From Angiostrongylus vasorum (taxonomy: Eukaryota > Nematoda > Chromadorea > Rhabditida > Metastrongylidae), in contig JADANN010000097.1 in NCBI GenBank assembly GCA_018806985.1, positions 1-64,000 on the forward strand: 64,000 bases of DNA, in the 5' to 3' direction. Position 1 is the stretch's first letter. Each line of letters begins with the position of its first letter. Shown one piece after another: positions 22,251-33,544 of this stretch. The position numbers and the translations under genes were made by a program. A model generated the notes under the pieces. The model searched no databases and had not been told where the DNA came from. It worked only from the letters and a program-made list of their open reading frames with translations.

Positions 22251-22974
22251 TGGGTGTGTAACCATGTCATTTAGTGACTGAAAAAATTATTGCTGATGCG
22301 TATGGTTGGAAATTCGAAGAACTAGTGATCCTTCGACTTTTCTGGTCACTTCGACTTATTGTTTCCTTCGACATTATTATATATTTTTACAAATTGACTT
22401 ACGGTGAGATTCTGAGTAGTCCAGATATACTTCATAATATCGTGCCACTACCTTCAATATGAATAAAATCACTTATCACAAGAAAAACGGGCATGCAACG
22501 ACAACAAAACGATCAACCAAATGAACAGAGTTGGAGATCGGATTGCTAGAACGTTGAGAAGAAAAAAAACACATAGTGGAATGACAAGTGTGTGACGCTG
22601 ATTATGACACCGTCTTCTCATAACCTCGTAAGAGGGTCACTCTTCGGGTGACGAGTATGCGATGCACAATCGAGGAAGCTTCCAGCAGACACTGTTGCAA
22701 TCCGAACGACAACCGCCATCCGTGTTCCGTGCGTGCCACGTAATCGGCTAAAATATGATCTGTTGACAAGCTGACATAGACTGAATTCTGCATGTCAATC
22801 ACATATCTGTCATTTGTTCCACTTAACAAAAAACGCAGGCAGAAAAAAGTGAAACCGTCATTGATTACAAACCAGTTGCCAAGCCCGCAAAAGGTCAGCC
22901 TCAGTGTTGCGCACCCTGAATGCTCCTGTCTACGACGTCTAAGGTCTCGTAGGTAAGGGGATCAGTGAGAGACC
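22251..22974. other. No recognised feature
   Basis: Contains one minus-strand frame of 75 codons at 22,602-22,829 with balanced composition but no family I recognise. It is preserved in the right arm (47,017-47,244). Confidence 0.35.
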
Positions 22975-24285
22975 AAAAAATCTTGTTTTACGCAGGACAT
23001 CACTGAAACTGGATCCGACGATCACACACTGGGCACAGCATGGAGATGGTTTCATGCTTTACAGGTATAATACCAGAACTCGTCATAATAAGAAAATACA
23101 ACAGAAAAATCCTACACCAACTTTGGGTTCCACAATTCCTAACCCAAACCCTAAAACATCTCTACAGGAAAAACTATATGGAATTCTCTCTGAGGTTCGA
23201 GTTGCTATAGAAAGCACGGAAAAAGAGCAGCTGTAGAACCTCACAATATGAAGCGATAAACTACTTATTGTTCTCGCAAAACATATCACATCGTTATATA
23301 AAAGGGCAAAATTCACAGCGGTAGATGACGTCGCTCACGATTATCAGGCCCATGAAAGCTGATCGAAGAAATCTTCATAACTGTGGTTCTACATCTTGTT
23401 TAGTGCACTAGACAAGTGCTTCACGCAAGTGATCCCTCTGTGCATATCAAGGACATTAGACGAATCAGATCGTTTTCGTCGACAGTTAGCCGAAATTGGA
23501 CAGATAATCTTCCACTTTTTTAAATCTCATTGTGGCTCATATAACTCATTAGTTAGAGGTGCCTCGCACTGGATCGAACGGTGAGGCGATATCACGTCCC
23601 GGACTTGTCAAACCTCAATTCCTACGAGTTCGGAAACATGGCACCGGTGCCAGCCCTGTGTGAAAGGGCAAGAACAGCGATTCCATGCACAGACACGCCA
23701 CTTGAAGTCGACGTGCAGAGCCAGACAGGCATGCAATAACCTCTACGATGAGAAGAATTGGGTTTAATATATGACACATCCTTCAATTATTGATCAACGC
23801 TAAACGACTCTTTTCAATCGTTCTTGCAATTTCAAACATTATCCAGTTGAAAAGAAAATCTTCTGGAGCCCAACAAAATGGAGATCAAAATTGAGTTGCA
23901 AATAAACCAGAAGAATCCCAGTTCATGAAGAGCATCTTGTGTGAAATAAAACATCTTCCAGGATGAATCACCAGTTGAGAAAACCTCACCTAACGTATTA
24001 ACTTTGTTGTTCAATGGATGTGATAACGACTTAAAAGAAGCTGTAGAAAAAAATGAGCAATATGGGCCGCACTCGGTCGTCCCACAGAGCCCACTGATCA
24101 GCTTACTGATCCACAGACTTACACCCTCATATTTGACGCAACGATTATTCCAACGCTATGCTACGCAGCAGAAACATGGGCCAATACTTCAGTTATATCG
24201 ATGATGTTGCAAAAAACACATACACACACAGGGCTCTTAAGCGACGTTTCCCGAAGATGACTCGGTACATTCGATACATTTAGAG
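22975..24285 (+). pseudogene. Decayed RTE-A LINE fragment
   Basis: Plus-strand remnants in RTE-A order: RRTSLKLDPTITHW (about 23,000, linker); ILSEVRVAIEST (23,180-23,215, RT fingers); LDKCFTQVIPLCISRTLDES (23,400-23,475); NDLKEAVE and ATQQK, matching the YLG-to-AAETW region (24,010-24,180). Internal deletions and many frameshifts; motifs A and C are not recognisable. Older than the copy at 9.3-12.4 kb and in the opposite orientation. Mirrored at about 45,556-46,866. Confidence 0.7.
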
Positions 24286-26204
24286 AGTGTTCTCAAATAT
24301 TTTTTTACGAAACAGATCTTAGCTAATACTTTCTTCCATACACCTTCGGTGCTGATTGTGCTAATTGTATATCGCTCCCACCCCCTTCACATGTGTTACG
24401 AAATCGTTCTATCAGTGTCACCTGGATGGCACAGGCAATATACAAAGGTCAGAACAGCTTTCTGACCAGCGTTCTCTGATGTATCTTCAGTGCAAAATAA
24501 AGGCGTTGTTCAGCTCACACTTTTTTTTAAAGGGCGTGGATGGTCTTCGGTTCTCTATGCAGCTTGGTACTCTATTCTACCAATCAGAATGGGGTAGCTG
24601 GAAAACCAATGGTTCATCGTAATCACTTCGTCCAGAAGGAATGTAAAAGCACCTCTATTAATTGTCCTTCCATAAGCGTAGGCACTGTTCTTACAGTCTT
24701 CACCACCTTGCTAATTAAGCCGTCAATTAATATATGCAGTATAAGTCTATCGCACGTTGCTCGCTCCAGTCGGTGGGCTTCATGGTTGTTGCTTATTCAT
24801 TCATAAATTTACCGCATTTGTTTATCTCGCCATATGGTTATTGCTGCAGTCAATTTGCAAATTGTATTCAATTGCAATGTAGATAGGTCAATTTAGAAAA
24901 ATGTTACCTTACAGATGTAACGCCAACTTCCTCTCGAACAACTCAATACTACGAAGCCATCTCCTTCGCACTCCACCAGGATAACCGAGTCTCGCGCCCC
25001 AAATAAACAACTACTGTTCAACTAATTATAATTATAAAAATAATCAGCTTTAGAAAATGTAACACTAGAAATTGTTTGCAAAAAACGATCCGTTCAGCAG
25101 CTGATCACTCGCACTTTAGGTTGGAACATCATGTCGGTAAGTCTTAATGGATGAAAACTCATAGGCAAACACGCACACAGCCTTCAGCTTCTATTCCCTA
25201 GAATAATATGAACGGGGGAAAAGCGCAACCAACCACTGACCATTAGTTGTGCAGTTTATATAATCCAGAAATGAAGCGGAAAATTTTTTTTGAACTGACT
25301 AGTATAACTGCATTCCCGCATTTTTTGCGATTTCCCATAGCAAACAATGGCATGCCGCTCGATCGGACCTACGTTGCAATCCCGCCTAATTTCATTGCAT
25401 CCCTTCAACGGTTCTACATCTGACAAATTTTCTGCGAATGGCTTATGTTCTTGAACACTCGTGAGTGCCCCATTGCTTGATAAAATTGCATCGGAAAAGC
25501 AAAGCAAGTATTTTTTTAAATAGAAACTCTGGAGTACCTCACATGCCTCATGCGAGTATGATATCGATGATTCTTTCTAGCTTGATTCAAACAGTCCTAT
25601 TATTAACACGTGCGGAAACTGTGCCGCAATATCGTCCACAATTATTTACAAACTTCGATAGAAAAACATAGTTGAGGTAGTTGATGTTTTTTATTATCTC
25701 GACAAACCTATCAGTCACAAACATCTTCAGCCAGATTGCTCGTGAAAATTCGATGCGGTTATTACCTAGCTTTCTCTCGAGATCACAAATAAGCGGACTG
25801 CTAATTCTGAAAAATTGTCTCAGTTGGTATAAATGAAATATTAACAGCCGACAGAACAGAAACAACCGGTTTAAAAGTTATAGGCAGCAATAACAGCATC
25901 TACTTGAATTCAAAGTTAAAGTGCTCCATGTCAGCAGGTACTAATTCCAAAGCAAAAACAAGACACTGATTCAGGCCGAACGCATGGTGGAGTGTGTTCC
26001 GGGGAAAAATTTACGGTTTCATATACAAATAATGTTAAAGGAATATAAAGTGAATAATTTCTTACACAAAAAAGAACTATTAGCAGAAAACGTACATGCC
26101 ATTGTGTCCAAAGCATTTGAAACACAAAAAATGTTCCCCTGGGAACTCTTCCATAGAAAACTGGAATCGCGAACAGTGATGAAATAAGAACAAAACTCCG
26201 GGCG
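24286..26204. other. No recognised gene or named repeat
   Basis: 1.9 kb of AT-rich sequence. Frames of 60-100 codons occur on both strands, none with a recognised domain. Those overlapping 25.9-26.2 kb extend into SINE1. Confidence 0.4.
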
Positions 26205-26462
26205 TTGATCAATCCCTGAAGGATGCGCCATGCATTCGACTTCATTAACCATTGTTGGAGGTGACTGAATGCAAATGTGGCCTTTAGAATAAGTCACAGT
26301 GGCCTATCGATGCATCGAGTCAGTACTGCTACCTTCTCAGACAAGTCTGGCACCAATGTCCCGACCCCGGAGCGATGGAAGGCTTGGTGAACCTCCGGAA
26401 AACGATCCCATTTGTATTGCAGGGCGCTTGCGACCACTGCGCAACACGCGCCCCCTGCCAGC
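26205..26462 (-). mobile_element. SINE1 copy
   Basis: Minus strand. Clear A box (GTGTTGCGCAGTGGTCGCAAG) near 26,445, weaker B box (GGGATCGTTTTCC), body with CACCAAGCCTTCCATCGCTCC and GACTTGTCTGAGAAGG, ending CAGGGATTGATCAACGCCC. Mirrored at 43,388-43,646. Confidence 0.8.
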
Positions 26463-26814
26463 GGTAAAAAAACGAAGAATCCTTTATGATTAGCATACTT
26501 ACATCTGAAGAAATAAAATTTCTATTAAAAGAGGCGAAACACTACCACTGACGAAAACTCAAAAGATCATGTTGGATTCCGTCACATTTTTTCCATGTCT
26601 CTCCAATTTCTACGTATCATTGTTCCATGTTCTTCTTGGACACCTCTAGTGAGTGATGAAAAAAACTCGTCCATTACCTAACGATGATGCTATTAGCAGT
26701 TCGCATGATACTGTCTGATACCTGAGGTCATATTCTGCGTCTCTTTCATCTTTTTTCACGTCCAGTGACTTCATTCCATCGTTCGAAGCGAGTTTTCGCT
26801 AGTATAGCCCAAAA

Positions 26815-27181
26815 CACCTGGCCATGGACCAGCACCCGAATAAAATCAATTTTCCACAATCCATTGGTTGACTACAAAGAGTTATAAACGTGTTATATGA
26901 TCAGAAAGTAATTTAACTACATAAAAATTTTGAAAGAAATGCAGTTATTGTCAGTATTGTGCACTAAATAGTTTTTTGCAATAGAAAACGTTCAACGCTT
27001 CCATGAGTGCGGTCATTTCCACGTGGCTGGCGCAACGGCCGAGTGTCATTGGAGTGTGATTGAAATGCGTTTTGAAACCAAGACGTACGATCCGAAACAC
27101 ACAGCAGCGTACATCAAGACAAATCATTGTAGCCACACTTGTCGTTTCAGCACGGCGATATGTTCCAGAGGGTTGCAATAG
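26815..27181. repeat. Direct repeat D, copy 1
   Basis: Shares CCCGAATAAAATC, GTTATATGATC, AAGTAATTTAACTACAT, CAGTTATTGTCA, CTTGTCGTTTCAGCA and GTTGCAAT in order with 27,500-27,915. Unclassified. Between the two copies lies an RTE-B RT fragment. Confidence 0.65.
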
Positions 27182-27490
27182 ATTTCTTTAAATCGATGAA
27201 ACCGAGACAGAGGGATCTTTTTTTGTTCTCGTGACAGTTCCATGAGTATTACTATCGTGTTCATGTAGTCGACCACAGTGAATCCATTTCGAAAGCTTGC
27301 TTACTCACATGGCTGTCCTTTTTCTAGTGTTTTGTAAATCCTCTTTGGCATGAAAGAAGTGAAGAGTTTATATACGACAGACAGCGAACAGATTGGGTGA
27401 TAGGTGCAGATATCGTGGAGTTCACTCTTTTTGAACTACGACACAATCCTGCTAGTATCCCAATGAATATGAGACTGCATTCTGACTGCT
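27182..27490 (-). pseudogene. RTE-B reverse transcriptase fragment
   Basis: Minus-strand 310-bp remnant covering the RT region from YKLF to motif A. Recognisable by nucleotide order: AGAGGATTTACAAAACACTAG (a decayed form of the RIERTLDEGQP codons), ACATGAACACGATAGTAATACTCATGG-like sequence, and TCGATTTAAAGAAA for the IDLKK segment just before the catalytic aspartate. Truncated on both sides and frame-disrupted. Confidence 0.65.
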
Positions 27491-27499
27491 AACGTGGCC

Positions 27500-27915
27500 A
27501 TGGGCCAGTTCCCGAATAAAATCTATGTTCAACAAGTCATCGATTGAGTACAAAGAGTTATGAACGTGTTATATGATCGAAAAGTAATTTAACTACATGA
27601 AAATATTGAAAGGCAAGCAGTTATTGTCAATCCTGTCCACTAAATAGCTCTTGCAATCGAAAGGTTAAACGTTTTCACAATCGCAGCCAATTTTGCGTAA
27701 CAGAACCGTCAGAGGGTATGGCATTGAAGCGCACCAGAGATGCGCATTGAAATCAAGATATAAGGTCCCAAACGTACAGCAGCTTACATATTTAGATTAA
27801 TACGCGTTGTCGTGAAAGGATTAAACGCTCTTTCGTTTCTCGCGAAACAAATAATCACTGCAGCCACACGCACTTGTCGTTTCAGCATGGCGATATATTC
27901 CAGCGAGTTGCAATC
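27500..27915. repeat. Direct repeat D, copy 2
   Basis: Second copy of repeat D, with about 50 extra bases near its right end relative to copy 1. The two copies flank the RTE-B fragment almost exactly. Confidence 0.65.
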
Positions 27916-29008
27916 AAGGGTGAGTCCGACTCCACCCAAAGTTTCGCCTACATCAACCGGACCATTTGCTTTCGCGTTAAATTTAGGTTTCTCACATCGC
28001 CACCGAGGTATTCACTCTGTTTTCTTGTTTTCAAAGCAATGACACTCGTTGAATAGGATAATACGGAAACAGGAAAAACTCCATTAGTATTTGTGATGCA
28101 TTAGAAAGATCGCATCTGCAATAGTTGTGGTTTTTTGAAACGGTTTCCAATGAGCTGACGCTTTCATTTTGTGGTTTCTTATATAGGTGGTGAAAGAAAT
28201 ACAACTGCTGATGGGGGACCAACTAATAATGCCTGCTACCAAACATTTATGTTTTGTGAATTCCAAGACAATACCACTGCAAGAGAATTTGATAGGAGTT
28301 GAGGTGATGGATTTTCAGCAACGAGATTGCCAAATTGCTGCCACAGTGATTTTAAGCTGTCTAACGAAAACCAATGCAACCCGATAAAAAGTGGCTAAGT
28401 GATTGAGAATGCCTTCTTCGATTATTAAGGCAACACCAGGTTGACAAAAAAATGATTGAGAATGATTAAATGTGATGTGCTTGAGTTTGTATTCAGTTGA
28501 TCGACTGTTATTTCTTCGTTGCGAGAGAAATAAAACCTTTTTTTATCTAAAAGCTTTCTCATAAGGGTATTTTATTCTACACTAGTAAAACCGGTCTTGC
28601 AAGAACTTAAGGACAGGGCGTGCTAACATCTTCTACGCTAAATAACGTAGCAGTGATCGGAATGACTGTCATGTTAATCAAGCGCGTTACGGCTTAATGT
28701 CTTTTTTTCTGGTTCCTCAAACAACAGTAATTAGTCACAGATTTGGCACTGAAGCTGCTTCAAACGTCCTCAAAGGTACTGCTTATTAGTGTACTACAAA
28801 AAGCATTTGGAAAATCTGCAAAAGCCATTTAAGAGAAAAGTGATCGGGCTGATTCTTTGATAACCGCCGATACTTTTCTATGTCTGGAGCAACAAGGGGT
28901 CTAGATTTTGAAGCGTCTATACAAGAGGCTTTGCTTCCCAGTCATAAGCGTGCGTATGGCACCATCATATATGCGCTTAATACTAGAGAGATAGTATATC
29001 AATGACGT
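27916..29008. other. Inner end of left arm, no recognised feature
   Basis: AT-rich sequence identical, by eye, to the reverse complement of 40,844-41,934. No gene recognised. Confidence 0.4.
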
Positions 29009-29182
29009 CATAGCGTCCATTTCTACGAGATCCTGTTCAGAATCGCTTCAGTACTAGAGATGCGAACGTTGAGCAAAAAAAAGCGAAAAAAATGTGGTTC
29101 CATTATTCGAGAGCACTAACGTTTTCTTTATATTCTTGCTGAGCAAAGACGAGGTGGTAATTTGTCCTCTATTTACGAACAA

Positions 29183-29211
29183 GACGTTTCGACGGACTTC
29201 GCTTTCCTCAG
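29183..29211 (-). ncRNA. Hammerhead-like motif (candidate)
   Basis: Minus strand CTGAGGA, then AAGCGAAGTCCGTC, then GAAACGTC. Same two conserved strands as at 20,206-20,233 with a slightly decayed stem II. It lies in the spacer and so is single-copy with respect to the big duplication. Confidence 0.35.
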
Positions 29212-29417
29212 AGCCAGGGAAGGCAAAGTTGATCGCAATCTAGCCAGCCGAACACTTACACCACCAAAAAGAAAAAAATGCTAAGCGAAGATATCAACCA
29301 CATACAACACAGAAAACTTCTTTGCACTTGGTTGAAATCATGGTTTAGAATTTTTCTCTGCTTGGTTATGGAAGTGTTTGCTTGGGTAGATTGCGGTCAA
29401 CTTGACCTTTCCAGGCT

Positions 29418-29445
29418 CTGAGGAAGGCGAAATTCGCAGCAATAT
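29418..29445 (+). ncRNA. Degenerate hammerhead-like motif
   Basis: CTGAGGAAGGCGAAATTCGC is intact on the plus strand, but the second conserved strand has become AGCAATATCG. It faces the copy at 29,183-29,211 at 207 bases' distance. Not expected to be active. Confidence 0.3.
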
Positions 29446-29447
29446 CG

Positions 29448-29515
29448 CTGGGATCGATTCCACGTGTGTGTAGCAGGGCGCCTCTGACCACTGCGCCACA
29501 CGCATCCTGTTGAAC
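29448..29515 (-). mobile_element. SINE1 head only
   Basis: Minus strand A box GTGTGGCGCAGTGGTCAGAG and B box GTGGAATCGATCCC, the best-preserved SINE1 promoter in the window. The body is missing; a degenerate hammerhead-like motif abuts it. Confidence 0.65.
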
Positions 29516-29762
29516 AAAGAGTGATGGCGAAAATTCACACTTTTCTTCTAGTGTGTATCTTACGGGTTTGGCAATTTTTGTCCTGCGATACAAAAAACCT
29601 CGTGGCAATGTGTTCCAACGAACAAGCAGTCGTACACCTTCTTGAGTGCGACGAATATTGTTCAGTCCCCTTAGCAAGACTACTTTTCAGATAGGGGAGA
29701 TCTCTAACATGCGTCCACTGAAGCCCAAGTTTTCGGCCGAAACATTACTTATTCATTCTCAT

Positions 29763-29815
29763 GTTCGATTCCACGTGTGTGTTGCAGGGCGCCTCCGACC
29801 GCAGCGCCACATGCG
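29763..29815 (-). mobile_element. SINE1 head only
   Basis: Minus strand ATGTGGCGCTGCGGTCGGAG and GTGGAATCGAAC, then homology stops. Second isolated SINE1 promoter within 300 bp. Confidence 0.55.
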
Positions 29816-30119
29816 TCACATTGTTCACAATAGAGAAAGCAATCCCTATTCACATCATTTAGTCTCAATTATGTCGGAGAACATATTTGTTTCCAATAGA
29901 AATAAGGGCCATGCGTAGTGCCGCGTTAAAGCATTGTAACTGCATTCGAATGGTAGTAGTGATGAAACACAACACTCTCATTGACATGACACCCTGTATA
30001 GCTTTCTACAATGACATAGCACGTCAACTCTCAGAAGGCGAAGAACGCTGGTTGGCAAATTTGTCTTTCCAATGTAGTAAGAATAAAGGTGAACGCAGCT
30101 GCCAAATGGGTTAAAATAG

Positions 30120-31575
30120 AGGACTTGTATCCCTGATGAGTCGGTCGTATTCCTCGTCGATGTAATCGATAACGGCATCGTCCCAACAGCTTACTAATGA
30201 ACTGAATAAGTCCCAGTTTGTGGTGGTTCTGGAACTTCGGTTTTTGAATGTAGCTGCTTTTTTCTAGTTTACGCGAGAAATGGAAGCTTGAACGAAGGAG
30301 GCGATGATCTGATCCCTTGTAAAACTTTTGGCACAACAGCGACATCGGTTAGGCAAAACGTTCTGTTTACTATGACGTGGTCTATTTCGTTACGGTACTC
30401 TCCATTTTGAGACACTCCCACGTCCAGTGTTGAGGGTGGGGCTTCTGGGATTGCGAGTTACAGTGGATGGTATTGGTCGTCATGATAAGCTCAGCGAGCC
30501 GCTGACCCTGTTCGTTCCATTCTAATCTGTGGGTCCCTATGTGACGTTCTTCAGACGTGTTTCTTGGTCCGATCTTGGCGTTAAAATCTCCAATGATGAC
30601 CTTGAAGAATGTATGGTCTTCTCTGTAGAACTTCACCAAGTCCATGTTGGACGCTTCGACTTCTGCTTCGTCATAGTTTGATGTCCGCGCGTAAACGACG
30701 AAGATTGTAAAAGGCGGTATTGATCCACATCTTTTTAATCGTAAACGTCGATTCGAGTTGTGAGTTGTTCGAATGAATCGATGTTCATGGAGAAACTCGT
30801 GTTGACGAGAACGCCGACGCTGCCGACTCCTCTACTGTCGCATGTTCCGAGGACCGGTGCTTCTCCATTGTCATAGACGGCATTGAAAAGATGGCGTCTC
30901 TCAGCCAGTCCGATGACGTCGTACCTTCCTTATCTTTCTCGCTTGCGTTGTCAAGTCTTCTATCGAGGACTCGGATGCAAGGGTATGTGCATTGTGAGTA
31001 CAGATCGTCACCCTAGTTCTTCGTGATCCAGGCAGCTTCCTTTGGCCCTGAGATTTTAGCAGCTTCTCCGTGCTCGTCCTACCCAACGCTGCGAAATTTG
31101 GAGCCCTTTCGTAGTCATAAGACCCGTTTCTTTTTACTGTGTTCAGCATTTTGATACCCACGTATAGCTTGCTGGGCTATGAACATGGGGGGCTAGGTAT
31201 ACTCACGGGTAGCTTTCCAGGCTCTCCCAGAGTGGAGATGGAACTTATTTGTTGGACGCAACTCCTAACCGCCTCCCATATACTTCCGTGTCAGTTAATT
31301 GCAGGCTTTTGGCCGAATTGACTCGTAGAATACAATCTGCATAAACTAGAACGCACCCACACATGCGTGCATAAATACGCGCCGCATATACAGGAAGTAT
31401 GTGCCAAATTCGGCGCAGCAGAAACGGGGAACCCATCTCCTGGGTCCACCTGGGTCTCAGGGAAATATACGGTCGCTTTTGGTCCGCGATTAACTCCCTA
31501 TCAGCGACCTGGGGTACGCGCCACGTAGCCTCGCGACTAACCGGCTCGAGATCCCTCATGTAAGAAACCTCCGTG
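30120..31575 (-). mobile_element. RTE-B3, 3'-truncated LINE copy in spacer
   Basis: Minus strand. Leader 31,165-31,575 (with AACCGGCTCGAGATCCCTCA at its 5' end), endonuclease with [39 protein letters not shown] and NAKIGPR (GDFN kept), HIGTHRLEWNEQGQRLAELI, and a decayed EIDH region. It ends near 30,126 within codons for the YDRLI segment of the linker, so RT and tail are absent. The N-terminal endonuclease carries the same frame-destroying CGAATCGACGT context as RTE-B1 and B2. Confidence 0.75.
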
Positions 31576-32069
31576 TGGCCGTGTTTAATTTGCGGCATGT
31601 TGAAGAATTCGGTAGCGTACCTTGTTTTAGATGGTACCAACACGTGAGAACTTTAAATTCCTTCTTTCTTTAATTCGATAACCTCATACTCCTATAATCA
31701 CACCATCGATGGTATCTCTAGTAACTTGCGATCACTTCTCATGAACTTGACCTAGCTTTTTGGGTTTTAGGAGAGTGTGTCTAGCGTGGGAAAAATCGTG
31801 AAATCAAAAAGCTGGGTTCGAGATTGAGTGTTTCTTGCCCTCTTTGCTGTGTTCTCCCTTTTTTTTGCTTTTTTTTTATGTTTTTTGCAAGCTCCGCTCA
31901 GCCCTGTAAATAAGTCGCTACTTCTCGGTCTTAATATGCATAGCTGGAGCTCTCCGAGAAAAAACCTATCTTTTTCACAGACGTTGTCAAGTTGCGTAGC
32001 TTTGTCTCTTTTTTTGATACTTAGTGTTGTAAGAAAAAAACTGTCACTAACGAGGACATTATGAAACTG
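31576..32069. other. No recognised feature
   Basis: T-rich sequence with long T runs at about 31,850-31,885. No gene recognised. Confidence 0.35.
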
Positions 32070-32142
32070 AGCCAACGGCTGGAGTCGAACCGACAATCTT
32101 CTGATTACAAGTCAGACGCCTTATCCACTGGGCCACGTGAAA
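32070..32142 (-). pseudogene. tRNA-like sequence with anticodon TGT
   Basis: 73 nt. Anticodon arm TCTGA-CTTGTAA-TCAGA gives TGT (Thr) by one change from the TCT of its siblings. The D and T arms are recognisable, but the acceptor strands (TTTCACG/CGTTGGC) pair at only a few positions and the T stem has a mismatch. Probably a mutated tRNA-Arg-derived head, not a real tRNA-Thr. Confidence 0.6.
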
Positions 32143-33132
32143 CATCTACGTATTGATCTACATGTTCTTATGAACTGATTTATTTGAGCAGATAATCAAC
32201 TTATATCAGCCTTGCATCAGCTCAACAAGATCAGTTGCAAAGGACATACGAATAAACATGCCGGTTCTTTATGCCGACGTTTATAGGAGGTCGGTCTTTT
32301 GAATTGTAATAACGTTGGCGGAGATGGTGCTTCCAAAATATAGAACACCACTGTCGTAGCATTTGCAGTTTTGAGGATGGAAGGGCGATGCATTTTTTCA
32401 TGGAATACAAGGTCACGGACTTACTAAGCGTTTTCGGAAATCGTCGTTGCTTTTTTCTTCTAAGTGCTCTCGCACATAGGTCCATTTACAATAATATATG
32501 TCCTTGTTAATATTTTCTTTATTACAGTTTTTTAAAAAGGAGTGAGGTAAGCGAAGCAAAAGCCTATTACCTGGTCCTGGAATTGGTTTACTCGTAGTTG
32601 GATTTCATGATGGAAACGCAGGACTCCCTCTCGGCTTGGGAGACCCAAGCATGGTGATGAATCCCCGTTGTGGGTCGCTGCCTGATACCCAGGAATATCT
32701 TGCAGCCAAGATGCGCCGATAAACCGCTTGGAGGAGATAAGAAAAACAAAATACTTACAACGAAATATATTTTTTGTTGCGTATATATTCACTTGGGAGA
32801 GCATTCAGAAGAAGAAGTAACGTCAATTTTTCAAGGTGCTCGATAAGATCGAGACCTTATGTCCTTGGAAAAATGAGTCTCACTTCCACTCTGAAAACAG
32901 CAAATGCGACGATTATTCTGTCCAGCCTTTCGAAAGCAACATTTCGCCAACGTTATTACAATTCAGAAGACCGACTCTCTATAAACTTCGGAATAAATAA
33001 TCAGCATGTTTATTTCTGTTCGTACGAACTGATATCTCTTTGAGCTGATGCGAAGTTGATATAAGTTGATATCAGCTCAACTCGATCAGTTCATAAGAAC
33101 ATATAAACCATTATATAGGTGCTATACGCGTA

Positions 33133-33205
33133 GCCCACGTGGCCTAATGGATAAGGCTTCTGACTTCTAATCAGAAGATTGTCGGTTCGACCCCGGCCGT
33201 GGGCT
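33133..33205 (+). tRNA. tRNA-Arg (anticodon TCT), best-preserved copy
   Basis: 73 nt with a full seven-pair acceptor stem (GCCCACG/CGTGGGC), D arm TGGCCTAATGGATAAGG, anticodon stem TCTGA/TCAGA with loop CTTCTAA, T arm GTCGG-TTCGACC-CCGGC (one G-T wobble) and discriminator T. It would read AGA codons. It lies at the right outer end of foldback 2 and continues directly into the repeat body, so it may be a repeat-embedded copy. The fold itself is compatible with function. Confidence 0.75.
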
Positions 33206-33261
33206 TGTCTTTTGAAAGCCTCCGATGAGCTCAAGAAAATTGTCCTGCACTTATCTTCCGA

Positions 33262-33544
33262 CAAAAGAATAAAGGATAAAGCTCTCGGCGCTGATCAACC
33301 CCAGGGATGCGCCATGCATTCCACTTCATTAAGCATCGTTGGAGGTGATTGAATGCATATCTGGCCTTTACAATGACTCGCGATAGCCTACCGATGTATA
33401 GAGCCACTGCTCCTATCCTGCCAGACAAGTCTGGTACCAGTTAGCAGACCCCGGAGGGATGGAAGGCTTGGTGGGCCATGGGCGCGTGGATCGATTCCAC
33501 GTGCGTGTCGCAATGGCGCCTGCAACCACTTCGCCACACACGCC
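33262..33544 (-). mobile_element. Full-length SINE1 nested in foldback element 2
   Basis: A 283-bp SINE1 on the minus strand flanked by a near-perfect 12-bp direct repeat: CTTATCTTCCGA at 33,250-33,261 and CTTATTTTTCGA at 33,545-33,556 (two C/T differences). Head: GTGTGGCGAAGTGGTTGCAG (A box) and GTGGAATCGATCC (B box). Body landmarks: GCCCATGGCCCACCAAGCC, CCGGGGTCTGC, ACAAGTCTGG-type sequence. 3' end GATCAGCGCCGAGAGC and a short T/A-rich tail. The target duplication shows retrotransposition and defines the family length. Confidence 0.85.

Larger units (their letters stand above)
5849..29008 (+). repeat. Left arm of giant inverted duplication
   Basis: This 23-kb segment reappears as its reverse complement at 40,844-64,000. 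Landmarks map with a nearly constant coordinate sum: the MITE at 6.6 kb with 63.2 kb (sum 69,849), the RTE-B1 tail at 13.2 kb with 56.6 kb (69,848), the RTE-A leader at 20.2 kb with 49.6 kb (69,841), and the inner repeat at 27.9 kb with 41.9 kb (69,851). The sum drifts by about 10 bases, so small indels separate the arms. Identity ends inside at 29,003-29,008 (TGACGT). The outer end is not visible because the right arm reaches the window edge, which corresponds to 5,849. Whether this is biological or an assembly product cannot be settled from the sequence alone. Confidence 0.95.

Noticed and set aside
25931..26245. Minus-strand frame of 104 codons with hydrophobic stretches, possible membrane protein
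   Set aside because: It overlaps a SINE1 copy at its start, changes length between arms through a one-base difference and shows no recognised family.
26815..27915. LTR retrotransposon
   Set aside because: The flanking repeats have no visible TG...CA ends, primer-binding site or gag/pol content; the enclosed fragment is a LINE RT piece.
32070..32142. A genuine tRNA-Thr (anticodon TGT)
   Set aside because: Acceptor strands do not pair and the sequence is otherwise the tRNA-Arg-derived head of the foldback element; the anticodon is one mutation from TCT.
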